From: Deltaproteobacteria bacterium
Lineage (GTDB): Bacteria > Myxococcota_A > Polyangia > Polyangiales > Ga0077539
Length of the DNA stretch: 64,000 bases
Assembly: GCA_016704445.1 (NCBI GenBank)
Contig: JADJAE010000049.1
Coordinates: 11,693 to 75,692, forward strand
Direction of reading: 5' to 3'
Shown piece after piece: positions 29,162 through 38,291 of this stretch (position 1 is its first letter; each line of letters begins with the position of its first letter). A program made the translations under genes and the position numbers. Below the pieces are notes generated by a model. That model was not told the DNA's origin. It saw only the letters and a list, made by a program, of their open reading frames with translations, and ran no database searches.

Positions 29162-29857
29162 CTACGGGAGCTTGATCGCCGCGAGCGCCTTGCCGAAGCC
29201 TACCAGGTCCGCGTCTGCGACCGGCGGGAAGAGGTTGGTCTCCCGTCGGCGCGTGGGCGTCAGCGCCGGGAGCCTCGCCTTCGTGAGCGCGGCGGCGATG
29301 GACGCGGTCACCGGGTCGGCAGGCTTCGCGGTGACCTTGCGCCGGGGCCGCTTCGCGCGCGCGGCGGCCCGCATCTCATCGGTCGTCAGCGTAGGAAACA
29401 GCACGGTCTCATTGGCGCGACCGCGCCGCACGACGACGCGCGTCCGGGCAGGGTCGATGGCGACGCGGGGGAGCTCGCCCGCAACCGCCTCGAGGTAGTC
29501 GAGCAGCGCCGCGAGCGCGGTGACACCGTGCGCCGCCTCGTGCGCCGCGGTGAAGTGCCGTGCGACGCGGGTGTGGTCCCGCACCGTCTGGAGATGAACC
29601 CCCGGCAGGTGCTTCGAGCAGAAGGCCTTGGCGGTCTTGAACCCGCCTGCGAGATACAGCGGCGGGTCGTGCGTCAGGACGCGATCGACGGCCTCCCACT
29701 TCGCGTCCCAGTGATTGGACTCCTCGATGCCTTCGCCCGCGATCGTCCGCGCGGCGGACTTCCACGCGGCGTCGAGCTTGCGATCGATTAGCGCCGCCGG
29801 GCTCAACTCCGCGACCGGCGTACGGGACCTCTGCGGGGCGTTCTTCGCGCGTGCCAT
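29162..29857 (-). CDS. hypothetical protein, accessory region
   Basis: A 231-residue protein, basic, without signal or membrane segment. The readable core is ESNHWDAKWEAVDRVLTHDP, FKTAKAFCSKHLPGVHLQTV and RDHTRVARHFTAAHEAAHGV, followed by TALAALLDYLEAVAG. The middle (KTAKAFCSKHLPGVHLQTVR) has the spacing of a helix-turn-helix, so DNA binding is possible. The C-terminal part is Ala/Arg/Lys-rich and ends PPVADADLVGFGKALAAIK. I do not recognise the family. It lies 97 bases downstream of the helicase on the same strand and could be a fourth member or a regulator of that operon. ATG at 29857 gives a plausible basic N-terminus. Confidence 0.65.
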   Translation of the reverse strand: MARAKNAPQRSRTPVAELSPAALIDRKLDAAWKSAARTIAGEGIEESNHWDAKWEAVDRVLTHDPPLYLAGGFKTAKAFCSKHLPGVHLQTVRDHTRVARHFTAAHEAAHGVTALAALLDYLEAVAGELPRVAIDPARTRVVVRRGRANETVLFPTLTTDEMRAAARAKRPRRKVTAKPADPVTASIAAALTKARLPALTPTRRRETNLFPPVADADLVGFGKALAAIKLP

Positions 29858-29953
29858 CGGGCGATCGTGCCAGCGAGGGCACTGCGCGCGCAATCGTCGG
29901 CTTCTGCGCGTGACGGACCGGGCTTCGTCGCGTGACGGCGTGCGGGAGATGCC

Positions 29954-32605
29954 TCATCCGCGCAAGGGAGAGAAGTCAGGCGCGCGAGAGTTGAGGCTCT
30001 CGGCGAGAGCGCGAGCGTCTTGATCGTCACCGGGCTCCGAAGGCGGCACGACGACCCCGTGGAGCTGCGCTCGGAGGTCGTCCCATCGACTCAGGAGGAC
30101 CCGCCATTGATGCTCGTCGTATGTGCCCTCGAACACCGGCATCAGGACCTCGATCCGCGGAAGTTCGTCAGCCGGACGGTCATCGGCGAGGCACCGTTCC
30201 AGAAGCTGTTCCCAACGGCTGCCGATTCGGTCGACGCGCCCGATCTGCTGCTCCACCACGCCCGGGTTCCACTCCGGGTGCAGCAACAGCACGACCCGGC
30301 AGGCTTCATGGAGGTTGAGCCCCTCCCGGCCGACGATCGACTGCGCGATGAGCACCCTCGGGAAGCTGTGCCCGCGGTTGAAGGCTGCCTGGAGTACGCG
30401 TCGCGTGCCGTGGCTGGTCGACCCGTCGAGCAAGCGCGCGAGACCGCCACGACGTGGTCCGAACTCCTCGGCAACCAGCGTGCGAACCGCCTTCCCGATC
30501 TCCTCGACGACCGTGTCGTCGTGCCCGTCGTCACCCTCCGGGTCGGAGACGCTCGCCGCCGACGCGACGAGCGCGAGGAACGCCTCGGCGAGTCCCGCCC
30601 TCGCGCGCTCGGAGTCACGCTCGGCAAGGAGTTCTCCCCGCACCTCCGGCGCAGCGAGCTCCCACACCGCCCGCACAAGCCCGGCCATCCCGTGCTCTCC
30701 CGCCTGCTCGACGTCGCGCCGGAGGCCACCGAGGACACCCAGGCCTCGTCGGCGTGCGCCCTCGGGTGGCCTCGCACTCTCCTGAAGGTCACGCTCCAGC
30801 AGTGAGAGCAGGTTTCCTCGGAGCCACGCCCGTCGGAGTTCATAGGCGCGGTAGCGCTCGCCATGAGCCTGGAAGGCGGCGTCGACCACATCGCGAGACA
30901 GCTCAAGCTGCTGGGCGGCGAGCCAGTCGAGCACCCCCGGCTCCACGGTCTCCTCCGGCCATGGCTCCCCGCGCTTCTCACAGAGCGATCGGAGACGCGC
31001 TCGAGCGTTCAACAGGTTCTGGAGGGCGTGCATCGGGCGGCTGTACCGACCGAACACCAGCACCTTCTCGCCGAGCTCCAGCCGGTCCTCAATGAGCTCC
31101 ACGGCCCTGTGGATCTGTGGATGCTGGTACAGCGACAGGTCCGGGCCGGCGTCGCCCGGGGTGCGCCCGACCTCGGAGCCGATGAGTTTCACCCACAGGT
31201 GGGCCCGCGCCTCCTGCTTCGCGTCGGGGGTGCCCTTCTCCTCGAGCGTCGCGTCCCCCTCGGCCTGACGCTCGGCGTCCGTGGCGAGCGTCGCGTCGAT
31301 GACGCTTGCGATGCCGTGACCGTTCGCCAGTGTCAGCCGCAGCCGCTTTCCGACCGGATCCCGTCCTCCGTGAACCGTGGCCGAGAGCCCCTCCGCAGCG
31401 AACACGACGCGTCGCCACGCCTCGGACAGACCGCGCACATGCAGCGCCTCCGAACGCACGACCCGGTACGGCTCCTGAGGCCCGGCGCGCTCGCGAAACC
31501 TGCACACCGCCGGGTCCTCCCGCTTGTCCCGTCGGAGCACGTAGGGCCGCAGCGCGGACGCGAACGCCTCCGCCGTGCGGGTCCACGTCTCGCGGTTGAT
31601 CTCGCTGGTGCGCCAGGTGTCTCGCAGCCGCGCGGGTCGCGTCGGCGTAGCGCCGCCCGACCTCCCCGATCTCCCTCCGCGCGCCCGCGGGCACGCCCAC
31701 CCGCTTGAGCGTGCCGTCCCACTCCGCGACGTCGAGAGCAACGGGGGTAGCGGTCAGCCCGAGCCGCGCGGTCTCGTTGCTCACGTATACGAGCTTGAGC
31801 AACCGCGAGAGCCCCGACACCTCCCGCGCGCCTTGTGGGCCTCGTCGACGACCACCAGGTCGAAACGCCCGAGTCCCCAGCCGAAGACCTCTTCGAGCTC
31901 TGACCGACGACCGCCACCCGCATGATACAGGCCCCCATCGTCGAAGCTGGTCGACCAGGGGCGCTCCACCCAGGCGTCGAGCTTCGGCACCACGTCAGAC
32001 CTGCCTACGCGACACAGCTCCTCATGGATCATCTTCGCGACATGGCGGATGAGCTCCCCGTTGTTTCTTGCGAGCTCCCCGTTGCTCCAGGCCCAATACC
32101 CATGCGGCAAGCGATCACGGGTGTGCTTGTGGTGGAGGGCTACGAGCTCGGGGAGCAGAGCCCACCGCCACACGTCGCTGCTCTCTCCGAGCCTCCAGTT
32201 CGTCACCTGGTGGGAGATCAGGACGACGTCGTCCCACGACCACCGGCTCGTCTCCTCGAAGCCTCGGAGGTAGCCGAGAAGGGAGCGCACCAGCTCCCGC
32301 GGATGCAGTCCGTCGCCGCGCAGCTCCTGCTGCCACTGGAAGCCCAACCCCGGCGGCACCAGGATCGCGACCCGTCCGTCGGCCGCCACGACGGCGCTCG
32401 CCACCGCCGAGGCGACGCGCGTCTTCCCCATGCCGACCTCGTCGGCGATGACCACGCCGCGGCAGTGGTTCCCATGCGCGCCCTGGAGCCTCCCCGCGAT
32501 CGCTCGGAGCGCCGCGCGCTGTCCCTCGTTCAGTCGCGCGCTCGCGATTTTCGCGCGCCGCTCGAGCGACCGCGCCACCACGTCCCTGCCGCCGAATCTG
32601 GCCAT
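29954..32605 (-). CDS. SNF2-type DEAH helicase/translocase (two compensating frameshifts)
   Basis: An 883-residue (repaired) superfamily 2 ATPase. Motif I is VVIADEVGMGKTRVASAVAS (about residues 47-66), motif II VVVDEAHKARG, motif III GLTATPV. The second core has KVLVFGRYSRPMHALQN, LIAQSIVGREGLNLHEACRV and EWNPGVVEQQIGRVDRIG (motifs V-VI), the SNF2/RapA-like pattern. The frame breaks near 31824 (one G missing after ARG, then EVSGLSRLLKLVY) and again near 31631 (one base too many, then RLRDTWRTSEINRETW). Together they cancel, so both halves are in the same overall frame length. The start ATG overlaps the phospholipase-D gene stop by one base. It is the third gene of an operon likely to act on foreign DNA. 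Confidence 0.85.
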
Positions 32606-34584
32606 CAGGCTTCTCCTTCGGGGAAGAGAGGAGGCAGTCGCGCGACCTCCCACGCGTCCTCGACCTTGCGGAGCACCTCCTCGTAGAGCGTCCCCGCGGG
32701 GCTCTCATCCGACTCGGCGAACGATGGGCGAAATTCCGGGCGATACAACGCGCTCACCGGGTTGATGCCGATCTCCCGCAGGCCCGCGATCGTCGAGCAC
32801 GACCTCGCGCGGAGGAGGCTCTGCTCCAGCCTCCCACACCACGCCTTCCAGTCCGATTCCGCCATCCTGGTCTGACGCGCGGCGACCGCCTCGAAGAGCT
32901 GCATGGTGCTCCGAATCGGAGTCCGATCCACCGACCCCGGATGCGAGGCACCAACCGGGTTGCCCATCGGATCGGAGGAGGGATCGTCGTCGTGCTCGTC
33001 GTGCTCGTCGTCTCGGACTTCCGGAAAGCGCCCGAGTTCGATGAGGAGGCCGTCGAAGTCGAGCGGCGGCAGCGGACGGCCCGCGACGCGCCCGTACCCG
33101 TCGAGCACCGGCACGCGCACACGGGCCGTACGCCCGTCGATCTCCCAGCGGACGACCACCTCGACGGGCGACCCACCCCCGGTCCAGGCGAAGCGCCCGC
33201 GGTCATCCGTGGCGCAGGGCGACGCGTCGAGGGCCTCGACGACCGCCCCGCCCGTGTCCCTCGACTCCGGCGGAACCAGCCAGCCTGCGCCGTTCTCCTC
33301 GACCCAGCACAGGAAGCCGAAGGGCGGGGCGAGCACGTCGGGGCCACGTTCCGGCGCCGCGTCGCCCGACGCGAGGGCGCCCAGCTGGTCCGAGAGGTCT
33401 TCGCCGTTCAGGTCGATCGGAAGAACGTCCCCCACTTCGGCCCACGTCAGCGCGCCCGCGGCGAGCACGACCCCCGCCTCCAGGTTCCCTTGAGCACGGG
33501 CCCCGTCGCTTCGAGGCAACGCCCGATGGCGGAAGCCCGGCGACGTCAGGTTTCCTGAGCCCAGGTACACCCACGCGCGGGAGCAGCGGTCGCTGCCCTC
33601 GCGTTCGTTCGCCGAGAACACGAACTTCGCATGAAGCGTTCGCGCCGCCCCAACGGGATCCAACGCACCCGTCACCGACCACCCGCCCAGCGCGGACCCA
33701 GTGATCGCCACCTGCTGGCACGCGGCAGGATTCACGACGAGCGTCACCCTCGCGGAGTTGGTGAGCAGCGGCGGTCTCCCCCTGCCAGGCGTCTGAAGAC
33801 GCTCGACGATCGCCGCGACCACGGAGGGTCGCCTGTCCGCAGCACCGGCCGCCTCGAAGAACCCGGAGCCGAGGAAGATGCGGTTGCGGCGAGTGCGCCC
33901 CGCCACGGCGCTGACCTTCGCGGGCAACTGATCGAGGAGGGACGCGGAGCGGTTGTCGAAGAAGCGAGACCCGGTGCGACCCGCCCTGGCCGTCAGCTCG
34001 GTCACGGCGCTCTCCAGTCGCTCGATGGCCTCCCGATTCTCCTCCGCGACGCTCCCGCGAGAGTCCGAGAGCACGTCGGTCGCGAAGCGAGGTCGGACAT
34101 CGCTCAGCATCTCCCACGCCGCCCGAAGATCCGAGGAGGCCTGGGCCGCTCCCTGGGTCCCTCGATCGGCGAGGCGAAGGTCGACACGCCACGCGAGATC
34201 AAGGCTCGCGTCGAGGGTCTGACGCGTCCAGTTGCCGGTCGAGACGATCAGGCGAACACACCGGTCCGTAGAGTTCGATGAGCCGCGGAATCCCAGCACG
34301 GCGACCTTGGCGTGGAGCAGGCGATAGGGCAGCGCGGCGCGCGCAAGCAGGTGGAGCGCGCCGGGACAGGCCGAAAGTGGGATCTGGGCGCAGCCCGGAT
34401 CGAGCATGACGCCGAGCCAGACGCGACCGATCTGGCTCCGCTGGGCATCGGAGAGCCCCGTGAACCGATCGCACGCGACGTTGAGGAAGTCGGCGTCTCC
34501 GGAGAAGCCGCACACCCAGCCGAAGTCCCCGTCGAAGCCCTTCGGCGGAACGAAGCCATCGACGAGCGACCCGATGGCGCTCAC
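32605..34584 (-). CDS. phospholipase D / Tdp1-like superfamily protein
   Basis: A 659-residue cytoplasmic protein with two PLD-type active-site halves. First: YRLLHAKVAVLGFRGSSN (His, Lys), then CVRLIVSTGNWTRQTLDAS with Asn. Second: ARTLHAKFVFSANEREG, then AWVYLGSGNLTSPGFR. The motif is HxK...N rather than HxKxxxxD, the pattern of tyrosyl-DNA phosphodiesterase-type members, so nuclease or phosphodiester transfer on DNA fits better than lipid hydrolysis. The C-terminal third (from about residue 400) has no recognised domain; a short Asp/Glu/His-rich tract (DDEHDEHDDDPSSD) sits in it. It starts at a GTG that overlaps the previous stop (GTGA) and ends overlapping the helicase start. Confidence 0.85.
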   Translation of the reverse strand: MSAIGSLVDGFVPPKGFDGDFGWVCGFSGDADFLNVACDRFTGLSDAQRSQIGRVWLGVMLDPGCAQIPLSACPGALHLLARAALPYRLLHAKVAVLGFRGSSNSTDRCVRLIVSTGNWTRQTLDASLDLAWRVDLRLADRGTQGAAQASSDLRAAWEMLSDVRPRFATDVLSDSRGSVAEENREAIERLESAVTELTARAGRTGSRFFDNRSASLLDQLPAKVSAVAGRTRRNRIFLGSGFFEAAGAADRRPSVVAAIVERLQTPGRGRPPLLTNSARVTLVVNPAACQQVAITGSALGGWSVTGALDPVGAARTLHAKFVFSANEREGSDRCSRAWVYLGSGNLTSPGFRHRALPRSDGARAQGNLEAGVVLAAGALTWAEVGDVLPIDLNGEDLSDQLGALASGDAAPERGPDVLAPPFGFLCWVEENGAGWLVPPESRDTGGAVVEALDASPCATDDRGRFAWTGGGSPVEVVVRWEIDGRTARVRVPVLDGYGRVAGRPLPPLDFDGLLIELGRFPEVRDDEHDEHDDDPSSDPMGNPVGASHPGSVDRTPIRSTMQLFEAVAARQTRMAESDWKAWCGRLEQSLLRARSCSTIAGLREIGINPVSALYRPEFRPSFAESDESPAGTLYEEVLRKVEDAWEVARLPPLFPEGEA

Positions 34585-35846
34585 TCTGCCTCCGCCGCGC
34601 CGCTCAGCCAGCCACCCAACCGACCATCGAGGTCGAGGTCGAGCGTGTGGAGCGAGCGCACCCGACGCGAGATGCCCTCTGGGAGCGGGAGAGCGCCGGT
34701 GGGCTCGGGCGTACCGCCCCCGTCATCGTCCTCGGAGTCGTCCGTCTTCGAAGCGTTCGGCGCAGGCGGCTGACGTCGAAACACGGGCCCTGCCAGCACA
34801 CGATCGTGATCGATCAGGAGTCCTCGGCCGTCGCGCTCCACTGCGGATCGCAGGCCGGCGGCTCGATCGGTGTTGCGGACCTCCGTCGCGAAAGCGACAG
34901 CATTCTCGGCGCCCACGGGGGTATGGTTCTCGTCGAGGAACGCCGATGCCCGGGCCGAAAGTTCTTCCAGCAGCGGCTCCATGGGCTCGGTGCTCGCCTC
35001 CGCAAGTCGGAGAGAGCCTGCCGTCCGCACGATCGCCTCGGCGCCATCCAGCACGGCAAGCGCAGCCCGTTGAAGGTCAAAGAATCGCGCGCCGACGCGG
35101 AGGTCCCTCCAATGCTCCACGTCGATGAGAGGTGGGCGCTCGGCCCAGCTCGCGGAGCGGTCGGGTTTGCGCAGCCAGGCGATCACCGCGGCCCGGCGAG
35201 GCGCGTCGGGTCCCCACCGCGCGACGCGCTCCCGTAGGAACTCTCGGGCACGCTCTGGCAACGGAGCGCGCGGGTCGAGCGCTGCGCGCATGCTCTCCGT
35301 GTGCACCCCCGCCCCGCCCTCGATCCACTTCGCGAGGACTGCATCGACGGCGTCATTCTTCGGCCGGAAGCTTTCGTACGCGAGCTCGACGAGCCGCTCG
35401 CCGGCCTCGGTGAGCTGGTAGGCGTTGAAGCGCTGCGGCCCCTCGTGCACGAGACCGAGACCGCGGAGAGCCTGGACCGTTCCCTGACGCATGGGCTGCG
35501 TGACGTAGAAGCCTCGACGGGCCGCCTCGCGGAAGCTTACGAAGCCATTGGGCACGCCAGCGAGCATCGTTCGCCCGCGCACCCGCGAGTCAGGGTCGGC
35601 GCGTGCGTGCCAGCAGGCGAGCGCCTCGATGGCGTTCGCCACCGACACGGCGGAAAAGGAGCGCCCGCGGGCCAGGCGGATGCCGAGCACCGCCCAGGCC
35701 AGAGGCCGCGCAAACCACACGCCGCCGATTCCCGGAACGGCGAGCTCGTTGAATGCGCGGACGGCAGCGCCGAGACCGAGGCCCCGTGTTCGGCGGGTCA
35801 GCCCGGCCCGTTCCCTTGCGAGCAGGCCCCACGATTCATCGATCAT
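34581..35846 (-). CDS. first gene of accessory operon, unknown, with winged-helix-like segment
   Basis: A 421-residue cytoplasmic protein. I do not recognise the family. Residues about 113-160 (FYVTQPMRQGTVQALRGLG, then LVHEGPQRFNAYQLTEAG) have the spacing of a MarR-like winged helix. A middle segment LPERAREFLRERVARWGPD precedes a region of helices; near the C-terminus an acidic stretch (SKTDDSEDDDGGG) is followed by a conserved-looking tail SLHTLDLDLDGRLGGWL. A strong ribosome site (GGAGGAGG) precedes ATG at 35846, so translation of the operon begins here. Stop and next start overlap (GTGA). By position it may be a sensor, adaptor or specificity subunit for the PLD and helicase proteins; that is inference. 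Confidence 0.7.
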   Translation of the reverse strand: MIDESWGLLARERAGLTRRTRGLGLGAAVRAFNELAVPGIGGVWFARPLAWAVLGIRLARGRSFSAVSVANAIEALACWHARADPDSRVRGRTMLAGVPNGFVSFREAARRGFYVTQPMRQGTVQALRGLGLVHEGPQRFNAYQLTEAGERLVELAYESFRPKNDAVDAVLAKWIEGGAGVHTESMRAALDPRAPLPERAREFLRERVARWGPDAPRRAAVIAWLRKPDRSASWAERPPLIDVEHWRDLRVGARFFDLQRAALAVLDGAEAIVRTAGSLRLAEASTEPMEPLLEELSARASAFLDENHTPVGAENAVAFATEVRNTDRAAGLRSAVERDGRGLLIDHDRVLAGPVFRRQPPAPNASKTDDSEDDDGGGTPEPTGALPLPEGISRRVRSLHTLDLDLDGRLGGWLSGAAEAE

Positions 35847-35968
35847 CCGAATCCTCCTCCCTCCAGGGCCGTTGGCGCGATTCGCGCGTGTTGCTTCGCA
35901 GATCGCGGACACGCCGTAGGTCTGTACTGCCTGGTTCGGGCCGCGTCCGACGCGCGCTGAACGGCGCC

Positions 35969-36532
35969 TCAGCGACCGCGGAGCGTGCGGGTGAAGTCCG
36001 CGAGGTTCACCAGCAGCTCGGCCACGAACTTCTTCGTGGCCTCGTCGGTGAGGTTGGCCTCCGCGTCGAACTTCTCGTTCGCCTTCCCTACGTACACCTC
36101 GGGCTTCGGGACCACGTACATCCCGAGGCCGATGCAGAGTTCCCTGAGCTGCGTCTGTCCGCGCACGGTGCCGTGCATTCCTGGCGAGGCGCCGAGGGTG
36201 GCGACGGGCTTCTTCCCGAAGGGCGGCGCCGGGGGGCGGGAGGCCCAGTCGATGGCGTTCTTGAGCACTCCGGGGACGGAGTAGTTGTACTCGGGCGTGA
36301 CGAAGAGAACCGCGTCGGCCTGCTCGATGGCCGCGCGGAAGGCCGCCACGGGCTCGGGGTAGCCCAGCTCGCGGACGTCCTCGTTGTAGAGGGGGATGTC
36401 CTTGAGGTCGAAGGTGGTGATCGTCGCTCCCGGAGGCACCAGGAGCGTCGCAGCGGCGAGGAGCTTCTTGTTCCAGGACTGGGCGCGAAGGCTGCCAGCG
36501 ATACCGAGAATCGAGACGGGAGAGTCGCTCAT
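35969..36532 (-). CDS. NADPH-dependent FMN reductase
   Basis: A 187-residue flavodoxin-like quinone/azo reductase. Seen: VSILGIAGSLRAQSWNKKLL (phosphate-binding loop), LKDIPLYNEDVRELG, AVLFVTPEYNYSVPGVLKN (the family PEYN(Y/R)S-PG block that binds the isoalloxazine) and GASPGMHGTVRGQTQLRE. Cytoplasmic, no signal. The ATG at 36532 is preferred because upstream reading is not protein-like. It is divergent from fhs and lies just beyond the accessory operon, so it probably marks the ancestral chromosome. Confidence 0.92.
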   Translation of the reverse strand: MSDSPVSILGIAGSLRAQSWNKKLLAAATLLVPPGATITTFDLKDIPLYNEDVRELGYPEPVAAFRAAIEQADAVLFVTPEYNYSVPGVLKNAIDWASRPPAPPFGKKPVATLGASPGMHGTVRGQTQLRELCIGLGMYVVPKPEVYVGKANEKFDAEANLTDEATKKFVAELLVNLADFTRTLRGR

Positions 36533-36617
36533 GGCGGCGACGATAGGGGACACCCGAACGGGGAGCCAGCGCCGACGCTCGCGACCTCGGTGGCGTTCCG
36601 ATAGTCTCCGCGCCGCC

Positions 36618-38279
36618 ATGAGCCAGACACTCCGACCCATTCAAGACGTTGCCGGTGATCTCGGGCTCTCTGCGGGCGATGTGATCCCGTGGGGGCGCAA
36701 CCGCGCGAAGGTCTCCCTCGACGCGCTCACCCGCCGCGAGGCATCGCCCCAGGGCCGCCTGGTGCTGGTCTCCGCGATCAACCCGACGCCCGCGGGCGAG
36801 GGGAAGACCACCACCTCGGTGGCCCTCGCGATGGGGCTCAACCGCCGCGGGCGGCGCGCGGTGGCGGCGCTGCGCGAGCCCTCGCTTGGGCCGGTCTTCG
36901 GGATGAAGGGCGGCGGCACCGGCGGCGGACTCGCGACGCTCGAACCCTCGGCGGACATCAACCTCCACTTCACGGGCGACATCCACGCCATCACCTCGGC
37001 GCACAACCTCCTCGCGGCCATCGCGGACAACGCGCTGCACTTCCGCGACCCGATCGACCTCGACCCGCGCTCGGTGCGCTGGCGCCGCTCGCTCGACATG
37101 AACGACCGCGCGCTGCGCCACGTCGTGGTGGGCATGGGCAAGGGCAACGGCCCGATGCGCGAGACGGCCTTCGACATCACCGCGGCCAGCGAGGTGATGG
37201 CCATCCTCTGCCTCGCCACCTCCGTGAAGGACCTCGAGGCCCGGCTCGGTCGCATCATCGTGGGCACCACGCCCGCGGGCAAACCCGTGCGCGCGAGCGA
37301 CCTCGGCGCCTCCGCGGCCATGACCGCGCTGCTGCTCGACGCCCTCATGCCCAACCTGGTGCAGACCCGCGAGGGGACGCCCGCCATCGTGCACGGCGGG
37401 CCCTTCGCCAACATCGCCCACGGGTGCAACTCCATCCTCGCGACGCGCCTCGCCCTCGCCTACGGGCAGGACGTCATCACCGAGGCGGGCTTCGGCTTCG
37501 ACCTGGGGGCGGAGAAGTTCCTCGACATCAAGTGCCGGGCGGGAGGCATCTGGCCGCACGGCGTGGTGCTGGTGGCGACGCACCGCGCGCTCAAGATGCA
37601 CGGCGGGGTGCCCGTGGCGAGGGCGGCGGAGGCCAACACCGCCGCGCTCACCCGCGGGCTCGAGCACCTCGAGAAGCACCTGGAGACGCTGCGCTTCTAC
37701 GGCCTGCCCGCGGTGGTGGCGGTCAACGGCTTCCCCAACGACACCGACGACGAGCAGGCGGTGCTCAAGGACTTCGCGGCGCGCAACGGGGTCGCCGTGG
37801 CGAGGCACGAGGGCTTCTCCAAGGGCGGCGAAGGGGCGCTCGAGCTCGCCGACGCGGTCACCTCGATGCTCGACCGCTCGGACGCCGAGCGGCCGGTGGC
37901 GAAGTACACCTACGAGCTGAGCGATCCGCCGGTGGAGAAGATCCGCAAGATCGCGCGCACGGTCTACGGCGCCGACGACGTGACCTTCACCGCGTCGGCC
38001 CTGAAGGACCTCGACGCCGCCGTCGCGCTGGGCGGCGCCGAGCTGCCGGTGTGCATGGCCAAGACGCACCTCTCGCTCACCGACGACCCGACCCGGCCGG
38101 GGCGCCCGTGGGGCTTTACCATCAACGTAAAAGAGGCGCGGCTCAGCGCGGGCGCAGGCTTCGTGGTGGCGCTCACCGGAGAGATCATGACGATGCCAGG
38201 GCTGCCGAAGGTTCCCGCGGCGGCGCGCGTGGTGGTGCACGACGACGGCCGGGTCACCGGGCTGATGCAGGGCGAGTGA
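36618..38279 (+). CDS. fhs: formate-tetrahydrofolate ligase
   Basis: A 553-residue cytoplasmic enzyme that makes 10-formyltetrahydrofolate from formate, THF and ATP. The ATP site INPTPAGEGKTTTSVALAMG (about residues 58-77) and the glycine-rich block EPSLGPVFGMKGGGTGGG are present, followed by DINLHFTGDIHAI and later FGFDLGAEKFLDIKCRAG. Length is typical. With the 5-formyl-THF cyclo-ligase gene at 40965-41591 this gives the window two one-carbon enzymes, and formate released by the benzoyl-CoA epoxide pathway could feed it (speculative). Confidence 0.95.
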   Translation: MSQTLRPIQDVAGDLGLSAGDVIPWGRNRAKVSLDALTRREASPQGRLVLVSAINPTPAGEGKTTTSVALAMGLNRRGRRAVAALREPSLGPVFGMKGGGTGGGLATLEPSADINLHFTGDIHAITSAHNLLAAIADNALHFRDPIDLDPRSVRWRRSLDMNDRALRHVVVGMGKGNGPMRETAFDITAASEVMAILCLATSVKDLEARLGRIIVGTTPAGKPVRASDLGASAAMTALLLDALMPNLVQTREGTPAIVHGGPFANIAHGCNSILATRLALAYGQDVITEAGFGFDLGAEKFLDIKCRAGGIWPHGVVLVATHRALKMHGGVPVARAAEANTAALTRGLEHLEKHLETLRFYGLPAVVAVNGFPNDTDDEQAVLKDFAARNGVAVARHEGFSKGGEGALELADAVTSMLDRSDAERPVAKYTYELSDPPVEKIRKIARTVYGADDVTFTASALKDLDAAVALGGAELPVCMAKTHLSLTDDPTRPGRPWGFTINVKEARLSAGAGFVVALTGEIMTMPGLPKVPAAARVVVHDDGRVTGLMQGE

Positions 38280-38291
38280 GCGAGGGCGGGC

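Noticed and set aside
29954..35846. DISARM system
   Set aside because: Only helicase and PLD types match; the DUF1998 protein, the DrmA helicase and the DNA methylase are absent, and the lead gene is not a known DISARM component.
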